A stretch of 35,928 nt of DNA. Source: Intrasporangium_A sp039812505. GTDB lineage: Bacteria > Actinomycetota > Actinomycetes > Actinomycetales > Dermatophilaceae. The DNA is taken from the NCBI RefSeq assembly GCF_039812505.1, contig NZ_JBDIAQ010000021.1:1-35928 (forward strand), read 5' to 3'. Each line of letters begins with the position of its first letter. Within the stretch, counting starts at the first letter, position 1. Below are positions 7,128-17,813 of this stretch, in pieces. A model generated the notes under the pieces. The model worked only from the letters and a program-made list of their open reading frames with translations. It was not told the origin of the DNA and ran no database searches. The position numbers and the translations under genes were made by a program.

Positions 7128-8857
7128 TGCTCCTGCGACTGCTGCGCACATACCTGCGCCCCTACCGGCGCGAGCTGGCGCTGATCGTGCTGTTCCAGCT
7201 GGTCAGCACCATCGCGGCGCTGACCCTGCCGAGCATGAACGGCCAGATCATCGACCAGGGCGTGGCCAAGGGCGACACCGGCTACATCATGCGCACCGGG
7301 GCGGTCATGCTCGCCGTCACGCTCGTGCAGATCGTCGCCTCGATCGCCGGCACCTACCTGGCCGCCCGCACCGCGATGGCCCTGGGCCGGGACATCCGGG
7401 CCGCGCTGTTCCACCGGGTCGGGGACTTCTCCACCCAGGAGGTCACCAGGTTCGGCCCGCCCACGCTGATCTCCCGCAACACCAACGACGTGACCCAGGT
7501 CCAGATGGTCACCTTCATGAGCCTCGCCCTGCTCGTGATGGCCCCGATCATGATGGTCGGCGGCATCTTCATGGCGATGCGCGAGGACGTCGGCCTGTCC
7601 TGGCTCGTCGGCGTGTCGGTGCCGCTGCTCGGCATCGTGGTCGGCTGGATCATCAGCCGGATGGTGCCCCAGTTCACCGTCATGCAGACCGCGATCGACA
7701 GCGTCAACCGGATCCTGCGCGAGCAGATCACCGGCGTGCGCGTCGTGCGCGCCTTCGTGCGCGAGCCTCAGGAGGAGCAGCGCTTCGCCGTCGCGAACGA
7801 GCAGGTCACGACCGCGGCCCTGAACGTCGGGCGGCTGATGGCGTTCATCTTCCCGGTCGTCATGCTCATCTTCAACCTGTCCTCGGTGGCGGTGATGTGG
7901 TTCGGCGGGCACCGGGTCGCCAGCGGCGACATGGAGGTCGGCGCGCTGACCGCGTTCCTGACCTACCTGATCCAGATCCTGATGTCCGTCATGATGGCGA
8001 CCTTCATGGCCTCGATGATCCCGCGTGCGGCGGTCTCGGCCGGCCGCATCGACGAGGTCCTCGGGACCAGCTCGACCGTCACGGCGCCGGCCCGGCCCGT
8101 CCCGATCCCCGAGGGGCCGGCCGTGGTCACCTTCGAGGACGTCGACTTCCACTACCCCGGCGCCGAGCTCTCGGTGCTGCACGGGCTGACCTTCAGCGCC
8201 GCGCCCGGCCGGACCACCGCGATCATCGGCTCCACCGGCGCCGGCAAGACGACCCTGGTCAACCTGGTTCCCCGCCTGTTCGACGTCACCGGGGGGGCCG
8301 TGCGGATCGCGGGTGTCGACATCCGCACCGCCGCGCTCGAGGACGTGTGGGCCCGGGTGGGCCTGGTCCCGCAGAAGCCGTACCTGTTCACCGGCACGGT
8401 CGCCAGCAACCTGCGCTACGGCAACCCCGACGCCGCCGACGCCGAGCTGTGGCAGGCGCTGCGGATCGCGCAGGCCGACGACTTCGTCACCGAGATGGGC
8501 GGGCTCGCGGCCGAGATCGCCCAGGGCGGCACCAACGTCTCCGGGGGCCAACGGCAGCGCCTGGCCATCGCGCGGGCCATCGTCAAGGGTGCCGACATCT
8601 ACCTGTTCGACGACTCGTTCTCGGCGCTCGACACGGCCACGGACGCGAGGCTGCGGGCGGCGCTGCGGCCGTGGACGGCATACGCGACCGTCATCGTCGT
8701 CGCCCAGCGCGTCTCGACGATCATCGACGCCGACCAGATCGTCGTCCTCGATGACGGGCACGTCGTCGGCCAGGGCACCCACGACCAGCTGCTGGACACG
8801 TGCGAGACATACCAGCAGATCGTCGAGTCCCAGCGAGCGGCGGAGGAGGTGGCCTGA
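7127..8857 (+). CDS. ABC exporter half-transporter with degenerate ATP site (TM287-like)
   Basis: A 576-residue type IV ABC exporter: six transmembrane helices (about 1-310), then a nucleotide-binding domain. Walker A GSTGAGKTT lies near 368-376, the signature is VSGGQRQR, and Walker B is YLFDD. The catalytic Glu after Walker B is replaced by Asp496, and the switch His is Gln527 (VVAQRVST). These are the substitutions of TM287 in the Thermotoga TM287/288 heterodimer, where they make one ATP site non-hydrolytic. It starts at the TetR stop (TGATG) and ends at the next ABC start (TGATG), so the pair is made together. Heterodimeric exporters of this class usually extrude drugs or lipids. The substrate here is unknown. 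Confidence 0.93.
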   Translation: MLLRLLRTYLRPYRRELALIVLFQLVSTIAALTLPSMNGQIIDQGVAKGDTGYIMRTGAVMLAVTLVQIVASIAGTYLAARTAMALGRDIRAALFHRVGDFSTQEVTRFGPPTLISRNTNDVTQVQMVTFMSLALLVMAPIMMVGGIFMAMREDVGLSWLVGVSVPLLGIVVGWIISRMVPQFTVMQTAIDSVNRILREQITGVRVVRAFVREPQEEQRFAVANEQVTTAALNVGRLMAFIFPVVMLIFNLSSVAVMWFGGHRVASGDMEVGALTAFLTYLIQILMSVMMATFMASMIPRAAVSAGRIDEVLGTSSTVTAPARPVPIPEGPAVVTFEDVDFHYPGAELSVLHGLTFSAAPGRTTAIIGSTGAGKTTLVNLVPRLFDVTGGAVRIAGVDIRTAALEDVWARVGLVPQKPYLFTGTVASNLRYGNPDAADAELWQALRIAQADDFVTEMGGLAAEIAQGGTNVSGGQRQRLAIARAIVKGADIYLFDDSFSALDTATDARLRAALRPWTAYATVIVVAQRVSTIIDADQIVVLDDGHVVGQGTHDQLLDTCETYQQIVESQRAAEEVA

Positions 8858-10980
8858 TGGCAGAGGGAGTCAGGAGCGCCGAGGAGCGCGCCGCCGAGGC
8901 CCGCCGCGGACCCGCGGGCGGACGGCGGCACGGGCCCCCGCACATGACGATGGGCCAGCCCGGGGAGAAGTCGCTCGACTTCTGGCCGTCGGCCAGGCGT
9001 CTGGTCGGGCTGCTGCGCCCCGAGCGCTGGCTCGTGGCGCTCATCGTCGGGCTGACCGTCGTCAGCGTGGCGCTCAACGCGGTCGGCCCGAAGATCCTCG
9101 GCCACGCGACCAACCTCATCTTCGCCGGGTTCTTCGGCTCGAAGATGCCGGCCGGGGTGACCAAGGAGCAGGTCATCGCCGGGTTGCGCGCCCGGGGGGA
9201 CAACACCATGGCCGACCTGTTCACCGGGGTCGACTTCACGCCGGGCCACGGCATCGACTTCGAGGCCGTGGGCCGGGTGCTGCTGCTGGTCGTCGTGCTG
9301 TATGCCGTCGCCTCGCTCGTCATGCTCGTCGCCGGCTGGATCCTGCAGGGCGTCCTGCAGCGCACCATGTACCGGCTCCGCGAGGCGGTGGAGGTCAAGC
9401 TGAACCGGCTGCCGCTGCCCTACTTCGACAAGCAGCCGCGCGGCGAGCTGCTGTCGCGGGTGACCAACGACATCGACAACATCCAGACCTCGATGCAGCA
9501 GTCCATGTCGCAGCTGCTCAACTCGCTGCTGACCGTGGTGGCCGTGCTCGGGATGATGTTCTGGATCTCGTGGCTGCTGGCCCTCATCGCGATCGTGATG
9601 ATCCCCGTCTCGGTGGTCGTCACGGCCCTGATCGCCAAGCGGAGCCAGAAGCTGTTCGTCCAGCAGTGGCGCTACACCGGCGAGCTCAACAGCCTGGTCG
9701 AGGAGTCCTTCACCGGGCACGGGCTGGTCAAGGTCTTCGGCCGGCAGCGGGAGTCGCGTGAGCGGTTCGACGCCAAGAACGAGGAGCTGTTCAAGGCCTC
9801 CTTCGGGGCGCAGTTCATCAGCGGCATCATCATGCCGGTGATGATGTTCATCGGGAACATCAACTACGTCGTGATCGCGGTCGTCGGTGGGCTGAAGGTC
9901 GCGTCGGGCTCGATCAGCCTCGGCGACGTGCAGGCGTTCATCCAGTACAGCCGCCAGTTCACCCAGCCGGTGACCCAGGTGGCCTCGATGGCCAACGTCC
10001 TGCAGTCCGGGGTCGCCTCGGCCGAGCGCGTCTTCGAGGTGCTCGACACCGCCGAGCAGGAGTCGGAGTCGGCCACGCCGGCGGTGATCGAGGACCCGCG
10101 CGGCGCCGTCGCGTTCGAGTCGGTCGACTTCTCCTACAGCCCGGACAGCGAGCTGATCCGCGACCTGGACCTGTCGGTACACCCCGGCCAGACGGTCGCG
10201 ATCGTCGGCCCCACCGGCGCCGGCAAGACCACGCTGGTCAACCTCATCATGCGTTTCTACGAGCTCGACGCCGGCCGGATCACCCTGGACGGCGTGGACA
10301 TCCGCGACCTGACCCGGCACGGGCTGCGCTCGCGGATCGGCATGGTGCTGCAGGACACCTGGCTGTTCGCCGGGACGATTCGCGAGAACATCGCCTACGG
10401 TCGCCCGGGGGCCTCCGATGCCGAGATCGTCGCGGCGGCCCAGGCGACGTACGTGGACCGGTTCGTCCACTCGCTGCCCGAGGGCTACGACACGGTGCTC
10501 GACGACGAGGGCTCGAACATCTCGGCCGGCGAGAAGCAGCTGCTCACGATCGCCCGCGCGTTCCTGTCCGACCCGGCGCTGCTGATCCTGGACGAGGCGA
10601 CGAGCTCGGTCGACACCCGCACCGAGCTGCTCGTGCAGCAGGCCATGGCGGCGCTGCGGTCCGACCGGACCAGCTTCGTGATCGCCCACCGGCTCTCGAC
10701 GATCCGCGACGCCGACCTCATCCTGGTCATGGAGCACGGCCGGATCGTCGAGCAGGGCACCCACGCCGAGCTGCTCGAGCGCCACGGTGCGTACGCCCGG
10801 CTGTATGCCGCTCAGTTCGCCGGTGCCGCGGCCGACCTCGACGAGGTGGTCGGGTCCGGTGGTCCGAATGGGCCGGGCCGGCCCGACGGGCCGGGCGCGG
10901 CAGCTCCGGCGCTGGCCGGGGCGAGCGCCGGCCCGCCCCAGCCGGACGGCGTCGCACCGGAGGAGGCCCCGCGGGCCTGA
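8857..10980 (+). CDS. ABC exporter half-transporter with consensus catalytic residues (TM288-like)
   Basis: A 707-residue partner of the preceding gene. A charged N-terminal extension of about 60 residues precedes six transmembrane helices interrupted by an extra segment (about 95-140), then a nucleotide-binding domain. Walker A is GPTGAGKTT (from about 451), Walker B LLILDE has the catalytic Glu580, and the switch is His611 (VIAHRLST). Its signature is degenerate, SAGEKQ from about 556 instead of SGGQ. Thus the degenerate site pairs NBD1 Walker A/B with this altered signature, and the intact site pairs this Walker A/B with the SGGQ of the first protein. The last 50 residues are Gly/Pro/Ala-rich. 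It begins at ATG 8857 overlapping the upstream stop. Confidence 0.93.
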   Translation: MAEGVRSAEERAAEARRGPAGGRRHGPPHMTMGQPGEKSLDFWPSARRLVGLLRPERWLVALIVGLTVVSVALNAVGPKILGHATNLIFAGFFGSKMPAGVTKEQVIAGLRARGDNTMADLFTGVDFTPGHGIDFEAVGRVLLLVVVLYAVASLVMLVAGWILQGVLQRTMYRLREAVEVKLNRLPLPYFDKQPRGELLSRVTNDIDNIQTSMQQSMSQLLNSLLTVVAVLGMMFWISWLLALIAIVMIPVSVVVTALIAKRSQKLFVQQWRYTGELNSLVEESFTGHGLVKVFGRQRESRERFDAKNEELFKASFGAQFISGIIMPVMMFIGNINYVVIAVVGGLKVASGSISLGDVQAFIQYSRQFTQPVTQVASMANVLQSGVASAERVFEVLDTAEQESESATPAVIEDPRGAVAFESVDFSYSPDSELIRDLDLSVHPGQTVAIVGPTGAGKTTLVNLIMRFYELDAGRITLDGVDIRDLTRHGLRSRIGMVLQDTWLFAGTIRENIAYGRPGASDAEIVAAAQATYVDRFVHSLPEGYDTVLDDEGSNISAGEKQLLTIARAFLSDPALLILDEATSSVDTRTELLVQQAMAALRSDRTSFVIAHRLSTIRDADLILVMEHGRIVEQGTHAELLERHGAYARLYAAQFAGAAADLDEVVGSGGPNGPGRPDGPGAAAPALAGASAGPPQPDGVAPEEAPRA

Positions 10981-11076
10981 CCCTCGGGTCCGTGGACCGA
11001 CCGGGGTCACGCCTTCGGGCTCTTGAGCCGGAGCCGGCGCGGGGAGGGCAGGTCGGTGTCTTCGGGCCGCCACGCT

Positions 11077-11808
11077 TCACCAGGTGAGGACCCAGCCGAG
11101 CAGGAGCAGGTTGGCCACCCCCTGCGCGAGGACGCAGGCGTAGACCGAGCCGGTGCGCACCCGGCAGAAGCCGAGCGCCAGACCCATCAGGAACACCGAG
11201 GGCAGCACGCCGGCGATGACGGTGCCGTCGAAGGGCCGCAGGCCGTAGTCGCCGAGATGCACGAGAGCCCACGCCGCTGCGGTCACGACGACGGCGACGG
11301 GGCCGCCGTGCCGGTTCGCGAGCGTCGTGTGCAGCACGCCGCGGAAGCAGGTCTCCTCGGCCAGTGGGACGAGCAGGCCGAGCACGAGCACCGCGCCGAG
11401 GGCGACCAGGCCGGCGGGTGCCGCGGGCGCGGTGTCCACGACGAGGGTGCGCAGCCCGAGCGCCCAGTTGTCCCGGCCGGTCCCTACGAGCAGCACGCAT
11501 GCCCCGACGCTCAACGCGTAGGAGGCGACGACGACCGCGATCCCCTCCGCGACGCGACGGGCCGACACGGCAGGACGCAGCCCGACGGTGGCCCACGCGG
11601 CGCGGGGCAGGACCAGCAGCACGAGCGGGGTGAGGACAACCGAGACGACCATGAGGCTCTGGCTGAAGGCGCCGAGGAGGCGCACCGTCGCGAGCGCCGC
11701 GAACAAGGCGGCCGCCGTGGCCCGGGGGTATGCCGCGTACCCCCGCTGCAGGGCGTGGTGGGCCCGGACGCCGGTGGGATCCGGCCGGCCCGGTTCGAGG
11801 GGGCTCAC
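11077..11808 (-). CDS. CPBP-family intramembrane metalloprotease
   Basis: A 243-residue membrane protein with about 6-8 hydrophobic segments and the CPBP (Abi/Rce1) motifs: EETCFRG, matching EExxxR, at about residue 149, and an HLG-containing segment that should supply the downstream His. This family includes prenyl endopeptidases and bacteriocin self-immunity proteins. Here it is the last gene of the leftward operon, starting with GTG 11808 that overlaps the MMPL exporter stop (GTGA). A role in immunity to, or maturation of, the island's product is a guess. Convergent with the ABC exporter; the 96 bases between the two stops show only weak short hairpins. Confidence 0.85.
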   Translation of the reverse strand: MSPLEPGRPDPTGVRAHHALQRGYAAYPRATAAALFAALATVRLLGAFSQSLMVVSVVLTPLVLLVLPRAAWATVGLRPAVSARRVAEGIAVVVASYALSVGACVLLVGTGRDNWALGLRTLVVDTAPAAPAGLVALGAVLVLGLLVPLAEETCFRGVLHTTLANRHGGPVAVVVTAAAWALVHLGDYGLRPFDGTVIAGVLPSVFLMGLALGFCRVRTGSVYACVLAQGVANLLLLGWVLTW

Positions 11809-14294
11809 GCCTCGACCGCCGCGCGCCGGCCGAGGGAAGGGACCCACCAGTTGTACCGCTGGAAGAGCATGAGGGAGGCAGGTACGAAGAGCATCCGGAC
11901 GAGGGTCGCGTCGAGCAGCACCGCCGCCCCGAGACCGACGCCGTACTGGCGCAGCATGAGCGTCGAGGACAGCGCCATGGTGCCCAGGCTGCCTGCCATG
12001 ACCAGGCCCGCGGCGGTGATGACCCGGCCCGTGTCGACGACGGCGATGCTCGTGGCGTCGGCGTCGGTGTGGCCGTGCCGGACGAGATCCCGGACCCGGG
12101 TGATGAGGAAGATCTCGTAGTCCATCCCGAGGCCCATCATGAGGATGACGAGGAAAACGGGCAGGTCGTCGATGACCGGCTGTCCCAGCCACGTCTGGAA
12201 CACCAGGACGGTGATGCCGATGGCCCACAGGTTGCTCATCAGGATGGTGAGGATCAGACGCACCGGGATGAGCACCGACCGAAGGGCGAACAGGAGCAGG
12301 ACGAAGACCCCCGAGGCGACCAGCCCGATCATCCGCAGGAAGCTCGTCCGGAGCGCCTCGTTGTACTGGGCGTCGACCTTGGTCGCTCCACCGACCCGCA
12401 GCGTCGTCAGGCCGTGGGCGTCGAGGACCTCGCCGAGCCGGTCGACCGTGCTCCGGGCCTGCTCCGAGAGCGGGTCCCCACGCAGTGTCACGGCGATCCG
12501 CACGGTGCCGTCGGCCGCGAGGAAGTCGCGGGTCAGGGCCGTGGGCTGCTCACCGGCGGGCGGACCGGTGAGGTCGGTTCCGAAGGGGCTCGTCACCGTG
12601 GCCACCCGGGCCACGCCGGGCTCGGCGGCCAGGGCGGCGCCCACCGACGAGATGCGGGCGCGCCCCTCGGCCGTGAGGGTGCCGGAGTCCACGAGGGCGG
12701 ACGGCAGCCGCCCGGTGACGACGGTCGGGAACAGGGTGCCCTGGCCCCACTGCCGCGCGACGACCTGGGCGCCCGCCTTGGCATCGGTCGCCGGGCTGAG
12801 GGCGAGCGGGTCGGCGGACAGCCCGTGGCCCGCCACGACGACCGCGAACGGCGCGGTGACGAGCACGAAGGCGGCTGCGACAGCGAGCGGGCAGGTGCGG
12901 GTCGACCGGACGACCCGGCGCAGGGCCCGGGCGAGGGCGCTGCTCGTCTCGAGGTCCGCGAGCGGACGCAGGCCGAGCAGGAAGAACCGGTCCCCGAGGA
13001 GGATGAGCAGGCAGGGCGTGATGGTCAGGGCCGCCGCGAGAATGATCGGTATGCCGACCAGGCCGCCGTACCCGAGCGGGGGGATCCAGTCGATCGGCGA
13101 GACGAGGGTGGCTCCGAACGACAGGACGACGGCTGCTCCGGCGAGGACCACGCTGTCGCCGGCCCGGACGGTGGCCCGGACGACAGCCTCCTCGACGCTT
13201 GCCCCGGTGAGTCGTTCCTGCCGGTAGCGCGACGAGAGCAGCATGCTGTAGTCGATGCCCGCGCCGAGGATGACGAAGGTCATGATCGTCGTCGTGAACT
13301 GGGTGAGATGGACCTGGTGCCCGATGACGGTCAGCCACGCCTGGCTCACGTTCGACGCGAGACCGATCGTCGCGACCGTGATCAGGGCCGGCAGCACGGC
13401 CCGGAAGAAGAGCAGCAGGACGACGGCGATGACGAGGTACGCGACCTGCTCCATCCGGGCGTTGTCGGCCTCGGCCTGCCGGTAGGTGTCCTGCAGGAGG
13501 GGGATCTCGCCGGTCACGTGCACGGCGACCGCGTCCTGCAGCCCGAGGCTCGCGACGACGCGGCTGGTGAGGGCGCGTAGTCCGACGATGTCGGGGTCGC
13601 CCTTGCCGGGCCGGAAGCTGACGATCACCAGGGCCGTCCGCCCGTCGGCGGACACGACGTCCCGCGTGACCACCGGGAGGGGGAAGCGGGACCAGTCGGC
13701 TGCCGTCACGAAGTCGCCCGCGAGCCCCGCCCGCGCGGCTGCCGGTGTGGCGTCGCTGGCCAGGACGAGCTGCTGCAGCGCGGGAGCCAGGCCCGCGCGG
13801 TGGACGATGGCAGCGAGCCGGACGCGCCGCTCGGCCGGGCCGACGTCGGCGAGCGCGGGTGCCGCCGCGGCGAGCGTCCGGTCCACCACGTCGAGGACCG
13901 CGTCCCGGCGCAGGGTGTAGGCGGACACCGACCGGATGACGCTGCCGCGTGCCTCGAGCCCTCCGACCGCCCCGTCGAGCGCCGCGAGGAGCTGCCGCAT
14001 CCGGGGGGACCGCCCGTCGAAGTGGTCGAGGACGACCAGCGTCTCCCCCTCGGAGTGGGCCGGGAAGTCGCGGGCGATGTCGGCGGCGACGGCCGCGCTC
14101 TCGCTGCCGGGCACGACCTTGGAGGAGCCCTGCGTGCCCAGCACGCTCGACGACTGCAGGGCCAGCGGGGTGCTGAGGGCCACGACGAGCAGCCACCACC
14201 CGATGACGAGCTTGGGGTGGGCGACGAGGGCCCGGGCGAAGCCCTCCAGGACCGTGTGGACCCGGCCCCGGTCCGGGTGCCGCGCGCCGCTCAT
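11805..14294 (-). CDS. MMPL/RND-family exporter
   Basis: An 829-residue RND-superfamily transporter with two repeats, each with one helix, a large extracytoplasmic loop and five more helices. The proton-relay GxxxDY motifs appear in both halves: GAGIDYSMLLSSRYR near 342-356 and GLGMDYEIFLITRV near 723-736. Actinobacterial MMPL proteins export lipids and lipopeptides across the inner membrane using the proton gradient. It starts at ATG 14294, nine bases after the methyltransferase stop, and its stop overlaps the CPBP start. Placed in a leftward operon with an alpha-oxoamine synthase and a methyltransferase, it is the best candidate exporter for that pathway's product. Confidence 0.92.
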   Translation of the reverse strand: MSGARHPDRGRVHTVLEGFARALVAHPKLVIGWWLLVVALSTPLALQSSSVLGTQGSSKVVPGSESAAVAADIARDFPAHSEGETLVVLDHFDGRSPRMRQLLAALDGAVGGLEARGSVIRSVSAYTLRRDAVLDVVDRTLAAAAPALADVGPAERRVRLAAIVHRAGLAPALQQLVLASDATPAAARAGLAGDFVTAADWSRFPLPVVTRDVVSADGRTALVIVSFRPGKGDPDIVGLRALTSRVVASLGLQDAVAVHVTGEIPLLQDTYRQAEADNARMEQVAYLVIAVVLLLFFRAVLPALITVATIGLASNVSQAWLTVIGHQVHLTQFTTTIMTFVILGAGIDYSMLLSSRYRQERLTGASVEEAVVRATVRAGDSVVLAGAAVVLSFGATLVSPIDWIPPLGYGGLVGIPIILAAALTITPCLLILLGDRFFLLGLRPLADLETSSALARALRRVVRSTRTCPLAVAAAFVLVTAPFAVVVAGHGLSADPLALSPATDAKAGAQVVARQWGQGTLFPTVVTGRLPSALVDSGTLTAEGRARISSVGAALAAEPGVARVATVTSPFGTDLTGPPAGEQPTALTRDFLAADGTVRIAVTLRGDPLSEQARSTVDRLGEVLDAHGLTTLRVGGATKVDAQYNEALRTSFLRMIGLVASGVFVLLLFALRSVLIPVRLILTILMSNLWAIGITVLVFQTWLGQPVIDDLPVFLVILMMGLGMDYEIFLITRVRDLVRHGHTDADATSIAVVDTGRVITAAGLVMAGSLGTMALSSTLMLRQYGVGLGAAVLLDATLVRMLFVPASLMLFQRYNWWVPSLGRRAAVEA

Positions 14295-14303
14295 GGCCCG
14301 GGC

Positions 14304-15191
14304 TCAGGCCGCGGCCGCCCGCGACACACCGTGCCGCGCAACGCCGAGGACGAACGTGTGACGCAGCCCGAGGCCGCCGTGCTCCCGCCGGTGCTCCTCC
14401 AGCGCCTGGCCGAGGCGGGCGCGGATCTCCTCCTCGCGGCTGATGTCGAAGGAGTCGCGGAACCCCGCACCGGCACCGGACCGCTCGACCCAGTCCATCG
14501 CCTCGGCGGCGGACGTGATGGGCAGCTCCTGCTCGCCCTGCTCGAGGATCACCGGGTCGAGCCCGGCCTTGCGGAACCACTTCCCGAGCACCTGCTCGCT
14601 CTTCGGCAGGGACACGCGGATGAGGGAGGTGAGCATGCTCGGGTCGTCCGCGACGACGTGCTCGAACGCCTCGCGCAGCGTCGACAGGGCGGTCGAGCGT
14701 GTCTCGATGATCGCCACCTGCCCTCCCTCACGCAGCACCCTGCGCACGTCGCGCAGTAGCCGCACGGGTTGGCTGTAGCAGATCGCCCAGCCGATCACGA
14801 CGAGGTCCGCGCTGCCAGTCGGCTGACGCCGGAGGAAGTCCTCCATGTCGCCCTCGGTGAAGCCCAGGTGCAGCCCGGGCCGGGGGGCCACCTTGCTGCG
14901 GGCCACGGCCAGCATGCCCGGCGACTTGTCGACGACGGCCAGCCGTCCGCGCCCGTCCAGGCGTCGCACGATCTCTGCGGTGAGATGACCGGTGCCACAG
15001 GCCAGCTCGACGACGCAGTCGCCCGGGGTGATCCGCACCCGGTCGAGCAGGCCCACCGAGTGCGGGCCCATCACACTCGTGAAGTAGTCGTCGTAGGTCG
15101 GGCTGGCGATGTCGTAGTCGGGCGTGGGATCGGCGCTCGCTCCGTGGATCCACAGACGCAGGGCCCGGAGGGCAAGACCGGTGCGGGACAT
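14304..15191 (-). CDS. SAM-dependent methyltransferase (internal start within the MFS frame)
   Basis: A 295-residue UbiE/COQ5-like class I methyltransferase. Motif I is VVELACGTGHLT, the SAM ribose-binding acidic residue lies in LAVVDKSPGML, and a post-motif II segment reads LVVIGWAICYS. It begins at ATG 15191 with AAGGAG five bases upstream, a textbook initiation site, so a separate protein is likely even though the upstream MFS frame runs into it. Its stop is nine bases before the MMPL start. It could N-, O- or C-methylate an intermediate of the island's pathway; the substrate cannot be told from sequence. No zinc or FeS motifs are visible. Confidence 0.75.
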   Translation of the reverse strand: MSRTGLALRALRLWIHGASADPTPDYDIASPTYDDYFTSVMGPHSVGLLDRVRITPGDCVVELACGTGHLTAEIVRRLDGRGRLAVVDKSPGMLAVARSKVAPRPGLHLGFTEGDMEDFLRRQPTGSADLVVIGWAICYSQPVRLLRDVRRVLREGGQVAIIETRSTALSTLREAFEHVVADDPSMLTSLIRVSLPKSEQVLGKWFRKAGLDPVILEQGEQELPITSAAEAMDWVERSGAGAGFRDSFDISREEEIRARLGQALEEHRREHGGLGLRHTFVLGVARHGVSRAAAA

Positions 15192-16528
15192 GGGTTCTCC
15201 TTCGGTGGGTGGTACTCGGTGATCACGGTGACTGGTGCGGGAGCCGGCCGGACGGGGCCGGCGTGGCGGGAGTGCTCCGGTCGGGCGGCGCGGTCCGGTC
15301 GGGGCGGCGGCGAGGGGCCGGTCGCGCGCCGTCCTGGGCCGGTGTGTCGGGTCGACCGGGCAGGCAGGATCTCGGCGGCCCTCGAGCCGGTGCACGAGCA
15401 GAGCGCCGACGCCGAGGACGACGGCGGTCGCGACGAGCAGACCGGGCAACGGCACGTGGTCGGCGGCCAGGCCACCGGCGACCGGGCCGGCGGCCATGCC
15501 GACGGCGTAGGTGAGGTTGAAGACGGCGCAGGCGGCCGCATACCCGCCACCGGTGGCTCGCACGTCGAGGGTGAGGCGCGACAGACCCGGGATGAGCACG
15601 AGGCTGTATCCGACGGCGACGACGACGAGAACGACAGCGACGCCGGAGCCGGAGCCCGGCAGCGTCGCGAAGGGGACGGCCACGGCCATGACGAGCAGCC
15701 CGGCGGGCAGGGCGGGGAAGGCTGGGTGCCGGTCGGCGACGCTGCCTACCACGGGGCTGACCAGCAGGTGGGCCAGCGTCGCAGCGCCGAAGACGAGTCC
15801 CACCACCATCGGGGTGGCCTGCAGTCTCCCGGCGAGGTCGAGCGGCAGGAGCGGCTCGAGCATGCTGAGGACGGCGGCCGCGAGAGCGACGGCGGTCAGG
15901 GTGGCCCGGAACCGGCCACGGCCGAGCATCGCCCGGACCGGAGTGCGGGCCGGGGACGGGGCGGGCCCGGCGGCGGGCATCAGCTGGGCGAGTGTGCAGA
16001 CGCCGACGAGCGCCGCGCAGACGAGGAACGGCGCGCGGAAACCATGCGCGGTGGCCAGGATCCCGGCCAGTGGTGGGCCGACGAGGAGCCCCGCCGACAT
16101 GCTCGCCATGACGACCCCCAGGCCCAGTCCCATCCGTTTCGCGGGGAGCCGGTGGGCCACCAGGGCGACGCCGGCGGTCCACACGACGCCGGCGGCCGCG
16201 CCCTGGAGGGACCGGGCGGCGAGGAGCTGCTGGTAGCCGGTCGCGAAGGCGAACAGGAGGGTCGCCGCGGTGACCCCGAGCATCCCGGCCACGAGCGGGC
16301 CCCGGCGCCCGACGCGGTCGCCGATCCGGGCGGCGACCAGGGTGGCGGCGACCAGGGCGACGGCATACGACGCGAAGAGGGCGCCGATGCCGAGCGGACC
16401 GACGCCCAGCCGTTCGGCATACCCCGGCAGCACGGGGACGACAGCGCTGTAGAGGAGGCTGTCGGCGAAGAGCGCGACCGACACCGCCGCGACGACGAGC
16501 GCCGACGACCCCCGGGCGGTGGCCAGGC

Positions 16529-16532
<4 letters not shown>
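14304..16532 (-). CDS. MFS transporter reading without a stop into a SAM methyltransferase
   Basis: A continuous 742-codon frame. Residues 1 to about 395 are a major facilitator transporter with about 12 helices; the helix 2-3 loop GDRVGRRGPLVAGM is the family signature. A Pro/Arg-rich stretch of about 50 residues follows, then a complete methyltransferase (see the nested entry). The start ATG 16532 overlaps the synthase stop (ATGA). The linker looks like translated intergenic DNA, and a strong Shine-Dalgarno plus ATG lies at its end (15191). The simplest view is two genes whose intervening stop was lost. A one-base slip late in the MFS part would end it near 15223. A real fusion protein is the alternative. 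The MFS part may export the island's product or its precursor. Confidence 0.75.
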
Positions 16533-17722
<1,190 letters not shown>

Positions 17723-17781
17723 GGGGTCCTCCTGTGGTGGGCTCGGTCTGTCGGTTGAAGAGAGTGGTGGCGGGTTCGGTT

Positions 17782-17787
17782 GATACG
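17782..17787 (-). promoter_or_regulatory. CGTATC element upstream of the alpha-oxoamine synthase
   Basis: The minus strand reads CGTATCAACCGAACCC, 60 bases before GTG 17722. The same rare hexamer lies upstream of the VWA gene (19558-19563) and the ketosynthase gene (19652-19657). It could be a shared promoter or activator site. No consistent -35 partner is seen. Confidence 0.3.
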
Positions 17788-17813
17788 CCGAGGAATCCGT
17801 CCGGTCCATGCAT

